A stretch of DNA of 8,717 bases from an uncultured Alphaproteobacteria bacterium (GTDB lineage: Bacteria > Pseudomonadota > Alphaproteobacteria > Micropepsales > Micropepsaceae): contig CAIXUE010000278.1 of NCBI GenBank assembly GCA_903922545.1, positions 1 to 8,717 of the forward strand, written 5' to 3'. The translations under genes and the position numbers were made by a program. The notes under the pieces were generated by a model. That model had not been told where the DNA came from, made no database searches, and saw nothing but the letters and a program-made list of their open reading frames with translations. This document shows, one piece after another, positions 5,823 to 8,717 of this stretch (positions are counted from its first letter, which is position 1; every line of letters starts with the position of its first letter).

Positions 5823-7694
5823 TCAGGGTGCGATGGAAAAGCCCTGTGGCGGCTGGCCGGCTTTGGCGGTTTCCTGCATTTTTGTGAAAGCGGCTTCAAG
5901 AGCCCGGCAAAAGCGCGCCGTATCGAACAGGGGTGCGGAATTTCGCGCCGCATCCAGTTTCGCGCGGATAGTTTTCAGCAGCGCCGCATCACCTGCCAAT
6001 TTCAGCGCCAGATCTTCATAGGCGCTGAGATCGGCTGCCACCAATTCGGGCAGGCCGATGGCGGCCAGCAGGCTTTCCGCCACGCGCCCCGGGAAGGTGG
6101 CGCCTTTAACGGTGATCAGCGGCACGCCCGCCCACAAGGCATCGCTGGCGGTTGTGTGTGCATTGTAAGGCGAAGAATCCACAAACAGGTCGGCCAGACG
6201 AATGCGGGCCAGATGCGCGGCCGGGGAAATCATGGGCGCGAAGATGATACGTTCTGGCGCGATGCCGGCTTTTTGCGCCTGGTGCCGGATATTGTCCGGG
6301 AAAAGCGGATTGCTTTGCAAAAGCCACAGCACGCTGTGCGGCACCTGCTTCAGGATTCGCATCCAGCTGGCGAAGACGGCGGGCGTGAGCTTGTAGCTCT
6401 GGTTGAAATGGCAAAACACAAAAGCGTCGTGCGGCAAGCCTTGTGCGGCGCGGGAAGGCGCATCCAGAAGGCCGCGCTTTGAGTCATTGGCCTGATAGGT
6501 GTCCGGCAGCCAGGCCACCTGTTCGGTGTAAAATTGCCGCTCGTTTTCCGGGATCACGATTTTGTCCGCCACGATGTAATCGATATAGGGCGTGCCCAAA
6601 GTGGCGGGGAAACCCAGATAATTCACCTGCACCGGGGCGGGGCGGCGGGCGAAGACACCCATGCGATGGTTGCCGAAATAACCGTTGAGATTGACCAGAA
6701 TATCGATTTGCGCGGCGGCGACATTTTCCGCCGCCTCGGAATCGGACATCGCGGAAATATCGACAAAAGCGTCAAAGGCTTTTTCCAGCCGCTGGCGCAT
6801 CGGGCTGCCATCGCCATGGCTGCTGTCAAAGGCAGTGATATGGAATTTGCTCCGGTCATGCTGTTCATAAAGCCCGGCCATCAGGAACGACGTCGCCTGC
6901 TCGCGGAATTCCCCGCATAGATAGCCGATGCGGATTTTTCCGCTGTCATGCACTTTGGGCGCCTGCGCCGCGCGTTGCGGATAACGGCTTTGCGAATACA
7001 TCACAGAGCAAGCCTGCAAATCCGCCGGTGATGTGGCGATCGCCTGATAGGCGAAAGGCCCCACCATTTTGCGCCCTGCGCGCACACCGGCATCAATCGC
7101 CTCTCTGTGCGTGTCAAAATCGCGCCAGTCGCCCAGATGCATGCGCAGATGCAGCAGATCGCCAAGAAGATAATCGCCGCCGGGATCCAGCGCAAAAGCC
7201 CGCGCAAAATCGGCAAGCGCTGGTTCAATCTGCTTTAAATCCACCCACCAGGCATGGCCGCGATTCTGAAAGGCGCGGGCATAGTCGGGGCGCAGCGCAA
7301 TCGCCTTGTCGAAGCTTGCGATGGCATCTTGTGCACGGTTCAATTCGCGCAGGGCATTGCCGCGATTGTTCCAGATTTCCGCCGCGTCCGGATTGATGGC
7401 AAGCGCTGCATCAAAGCTTGCCACCGCATCAGCTGGCCGGCCGCAAAGCAAAAGAGCGCTGCCGCGATTGTAAAGCAGCATGGCGTGACCAGGGACCAGC
7501 GCCAGCGCCCGGTCGTAATCCGCCAACGCTTCATCGAAACGGCCCAATGCGCCCAGCACACTGCCACGATTGCCCAACGCTTCCAGATGATCGGGATCCT
7601 GCGTCAGGGCCGCGCTGAAGGCGGCCAGCGCCTCTTCAAAGCGCCGGGCGCGCAGCAACTGGCGCCCTTGTGCGACCATGTCCGCGATGTCCAT
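5823..7694 (-). CDS. TPR-repeat protein with GT41 (SPINDLY/OGT-like) O-GlcNAc transferase domain
   Basis: A 623-residue cytoplasmic protein: about five tandem TPR units (residues 3-36, 37-70, 71-104, 105-138, 139-173), a linker, and a GT41 catalytic domain (~252-610). GT41 enzymes move a sugar, classically GlcNAc from UDP-GlcNAc, onto Ser/Thr of proteins, with the TPRs picking the target. Seen in the catalytic part: IRIGYLCGEFREQATSFLM, IDILVNLNGYFGNHRMGVFA, RPAPVQVNYLGFPATLGTPY, FCHFNQSYKLTP with the donor-site Lys435, and NAHTTASDALWAGVP with His513. At the place of the conserved active-site His (FxxH in OGT) there is Gln266. The ATG at 7694 is followed directly by TPR 1, but the only Shine-Dalgarno-like GGGAAG is just 2 nt away. 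The small membrane protein gene lies 42 nt upstream. No flagellin or other obvious target gene is in the window. The family call is firm; donor and target are unknown. Confidence 0.93.
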   Translation of the reverse strand: MDIADMVAQGRQLLRARRFEEALAAFSAALTQDPDHLEALGNRGSVLGALGRFDEALADYDRALALVPGHAMLLYNRGSALLLCGRPADAVASFDAALAINPDAAEIWNNRGNALRELNRAQDAIASFDKAIALRPDYARAFQNRGHAWWVDLKQIEPALADFARAFALDPGGDYLLGDLLHLRMHLGDWRDFDTHREAIDAGVRAGRKMVGPFAYQAIATSPADLQACSVMYSQSRYPQRAAQAPKVHDSGKIRIGYLCGEFREQATSFLMAGLYEQHDRSKFHITAFDSSHGDGSPMRQRLEKAFDAFVDISAMSDSEAAENVAAAQIDILVNLNGYFGNHRMGVFARRPAPVQVNYLGFPATLGTPYIDYIVADKIVIPENERQFYTEQVAWLPDTYQANDSKRGLLDAPSRAAQGLPHDAFVFCHFNQSYKLTPAVFASWMRILKQVPHSVLWLLQSNPLFPDNIRHQAQKAGIAPERIIFAPMISPAAHLARIRLADLFVDSSPYNAHTTASDALWAGVPLITVKGATFPGRVAESLLAAIGLPELVAADLSAYEDLALKLAGDAALLKTIRAKLDAARNSAPLFDTARFCRALEAAFTKMQETAKAGQPPQGFSIAP

Positions 7695-7716
7695 GGCTTC
7701 CCATACACGCTGGCGA

Positions 7717-7735
7717 AGAGCGGTGAAACCGCTTT
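7717..7735 (-). other. Intergenic hairpin between the small membrane protein and the GT41 gene
   Basis: An inverted repeat (7719-7724 with 7728-7733, 3-nt loop, extendable by two weaker pairs) starts 1 nt after the membrane protein stop, within the 42-nt gap before the GT41 gene. On the minus strand it is followed only by a mixed CTTCGCC, not a T-run. It is therefore a poor terminator; an attenuator or mRNA-stability element is possible. Confidence 0.3.
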
Positions 7736-7736
7736 G

Positions 7737-8099
7737 TCAGGCCTGGATTTTGTCGGGCGCTTTGCGCTTGCGGAAGCCGGCATAAAGGCTGGCGGCGGAA
7801 AGCGCATACAGCGGATATTGCGCCCAATCGTTGATCTGGGCGGGCAGGGCGATGGAAGCGACTCCGAAACTCACCGATGCCACCAGCGACAGAAGCTTGA
7901 TGGGAAAATGCGAGCCGCGTGATTTTTTCCATGCACGCAATTCGTCATCCACCGAGGGCCCCGTTGATGAATTGGGCGGCGCGACTTTTGGCGCAGCCGG
8001 TTCTGGCGCACCGGGCCGGATGGCCTTTGTCATCACCGGCAGGGAAGCCCGGGGAGACGGCGCGGCAGTGGCCCTGCGGCCGAAGCTGGATTTGCTCAT
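7737..8099 (-). CDS. Small two-helix membrane protein of unknown function
   Basis: A 120-residue protein I do not recognise. Seen: a basic start MSKSSFGRR, a Pro/Ala-rich, probably disordered stretch (about residues 12-48), a charged segment DDELRAWKKSRGSH, then two hydrophobic helices (IKLLSLVASVSFGVASIAL and YPLYALSAASLYAGF) and a positive tail RKRKAPDKIQA. With basic residues before helix 1 and after helix 2, both ends are probably cytoplasmic, leaving a short INDWAQ loop outside. I prefer the ATG at 8099, which has GGGAG about 11 nt upstream; the in-frame ATG at 8117 would add six residues (MGVLAA) and lacks a ribosome site. It sits 50 nt after the S46 peptidase and 42 nt before the GT41 gene, all in one direction. 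A role beside either is possible but nothing in the sequence shows it. Confidence 0.7.
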   Translation of the reverse strand: MSKSSFGRRATAAPSPRASLPVMTKAIRPGAPEPAAPKVAPPNSSTGPSVDDELRAWKKSRGSHFPIKLLSLVASVSFGVASIALPAQINDWAQYPLYALSAASLYAGFRKRKAPDKIQA

Positions 8100-8149
8100 G
8101 GCGGCCAAAACTCCCATGGCCGCGGTTAGCGATGCTTTAACAGACAGGC

Positions 8150-8717
8150 TTATTTGGCGGTCAATTCCGCCACCAAAGCCTGATTGCCATAGACATTTTT
8201 CAGGGCTTCGGTGATGGCGGCGGTGGAAACTGAGACAGCGCGATTGACGCGGGGGTCAAAACCAAACGCGCCGCCCAGGCTTTCAATATTGCCGTCAAAG
8301 ATCGCGCCCACCACTTCGCCTTTTTGATTGATGGCGGGCGAGCCGGAATTGCCGCCGATAATGTCGTTGGTGCTGACAAAATCGAACACCGTGCCGGAAT
8401 CGACTTTGGTTTGCGCCTTTTGCCAGCGCGGCATCAGGTTGAAGGGAAACTGACCCGTCGCCCGTTCCCACAAGCCCTTGTAATACGTAAAGGGCGGAAC
8501 AGTGACGCCGTTGTCCGTCCATCCCGCCACCTTGCCGTAGCTGAGGCGCAAGGAGAATGTCGCGTCGGGATAGGCGCTGGCGCCATAGATGGCAAAGCGC
8601 GCCTGGGCGATTTTCTGGCTGGCGCGGTCCACCGGGCCGGTGACGCGGGTTTCATAATCCTTGCGTATGGCGCGGCTGGCCATATCGGTGGCCAGCACAT
8701 ATTTGATCATCGGATCA
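8150..8717 (-). CDS. Family S46 serine dipeptidyl-peptidase (DPP7/DPP11-like), C-terminal part
   Basis: The last 188 residues of a family S46 peptidase; the upstream part, with the signal peptide and the catalytic His and Asp, lies outside the window. S46 enzymes are exported exopeptidases that release dipeptides from the N terminus of oligopeptides, feeding amino-acid uptake. Seen: STNDIIGGNSGSPAINQKGE containing the nucleophile Ser (codon 8347-8345), then VVGAIFDGNIESL. In known S46 enzymes the residue before the Asn of this FD-x-N segment sets P1 preference: Gly in DPP7 types (hydrophobic P1), Arg in DPP11 types (acidic P1). Here it is Gly, so a DPP7-like preference is inferred. It ends in TAA at 8150 with no clear terminator before the next gene. 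The family call is firm and the specificity tentative. Confidence 0.9.
   Translation of the reverse strand, partial: DPMIKYVLATDMASRAIRKDYETRVTGPVDRASQKIAQARFAIYGASAYPDATFSLRLSYGKVAGWTDNGVTVPPFTYYKGLWERATGQFPFNLMPRWQKAQTKVDSGTVFDFVSTNDIIGGNSGSPAINQKGEVVGAIFDGNIESLGGAFGFDPRVNRAVSVSTAAITEALKNVYGNQALVAELTAK

Noticed and set aside
5787..6482. A 231-codon plus-strand frame opposite the GT41 gene
   Set aside because: The GT41 domain on the minus strand is unmistakable here; the plus frame is low-complexity shadow.
1..8717. A defence system, mobile element, CRISPR or RNA gene
   Set aside because: No transposase, integrase, nuclease, toxin, repeat array, tRNA-like fold or rRNA sequence was seen; all large frames are assigned to housekeeping or envelope-type families or small unknowns.

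Overview
The window looks like ordinary chromosomal DNA from a GC-rich Proteobacterium, most likely an Alphaproteobacterium. This is inferred from protein families, codon use and very short intergenic gaps; no taxonomic marker gene is present. I count eight protein-coding genes covering almost the whole window. Six are on the minus strand and two on the plus strand, and both ends are cut by the window. I see no tRNA, rRNA, CRISPR array, insertion sequence, phage gene or defence system, and no gene-free stretch longer than about 130 bases.

Left part, minus strand (1-2298): the N-terminal third of a lipoprotein-type penicillin acylase family enzyme (1-777), then a two-gene unit. In that unit an exported SGNH/GDSL-like hydrolase (1405-2298) is followed after 18 nt by a small lipoprotein of unknown function (871-1386). 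A clear intrinsic terminator (839-863) closes the unit.

Middle (2299-5822): a 93-nt divergent gap separates that unit from a plus-strand pair, a DUF2237 protein (2392-2796) and a GT-B-type glycosyltransferase (2799-3734) only 2 nt apart. The glycosyltransferase converges with a large secreted Abhydrolase_10 protein (3738-5699, minus) with 3 nt between the stop codons. A perfect 12-bp hairpin followed by a U-run on the minus strand lies inside the last part of the glycosyltransferase gene. It probably terminates the hydrolase transcript, so the two messages would overlap antisense.

Right part, minus strand (5823-8717): the C-terminal part of a family S46 serine dipeptidyl-peptidase (8150-8717), a small two-helix membrane protein (7737-8099), and a TPR protein with a GT41/SPINDLY-type O-GlcNAc transferase domain (5823-7694). 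These three are closely spaced and could be read together.

Four of the eight products are hydrolases of exported or envelope families (penicillin acylase, SGNH, Abhydrolase_10, S46). Two are glycosyltransferases, one of the kind that modifies proteins. The most notable points are the terminator embedded in a coding sequence, the GT41 enzyme with Gln where the well-studied enzymes have a conserved active-site His, and the unexplained SGNH/lipoprotein and DUF2237/glycosyltransferase pairs. I found no convincing evidence of a new multi-gene system.
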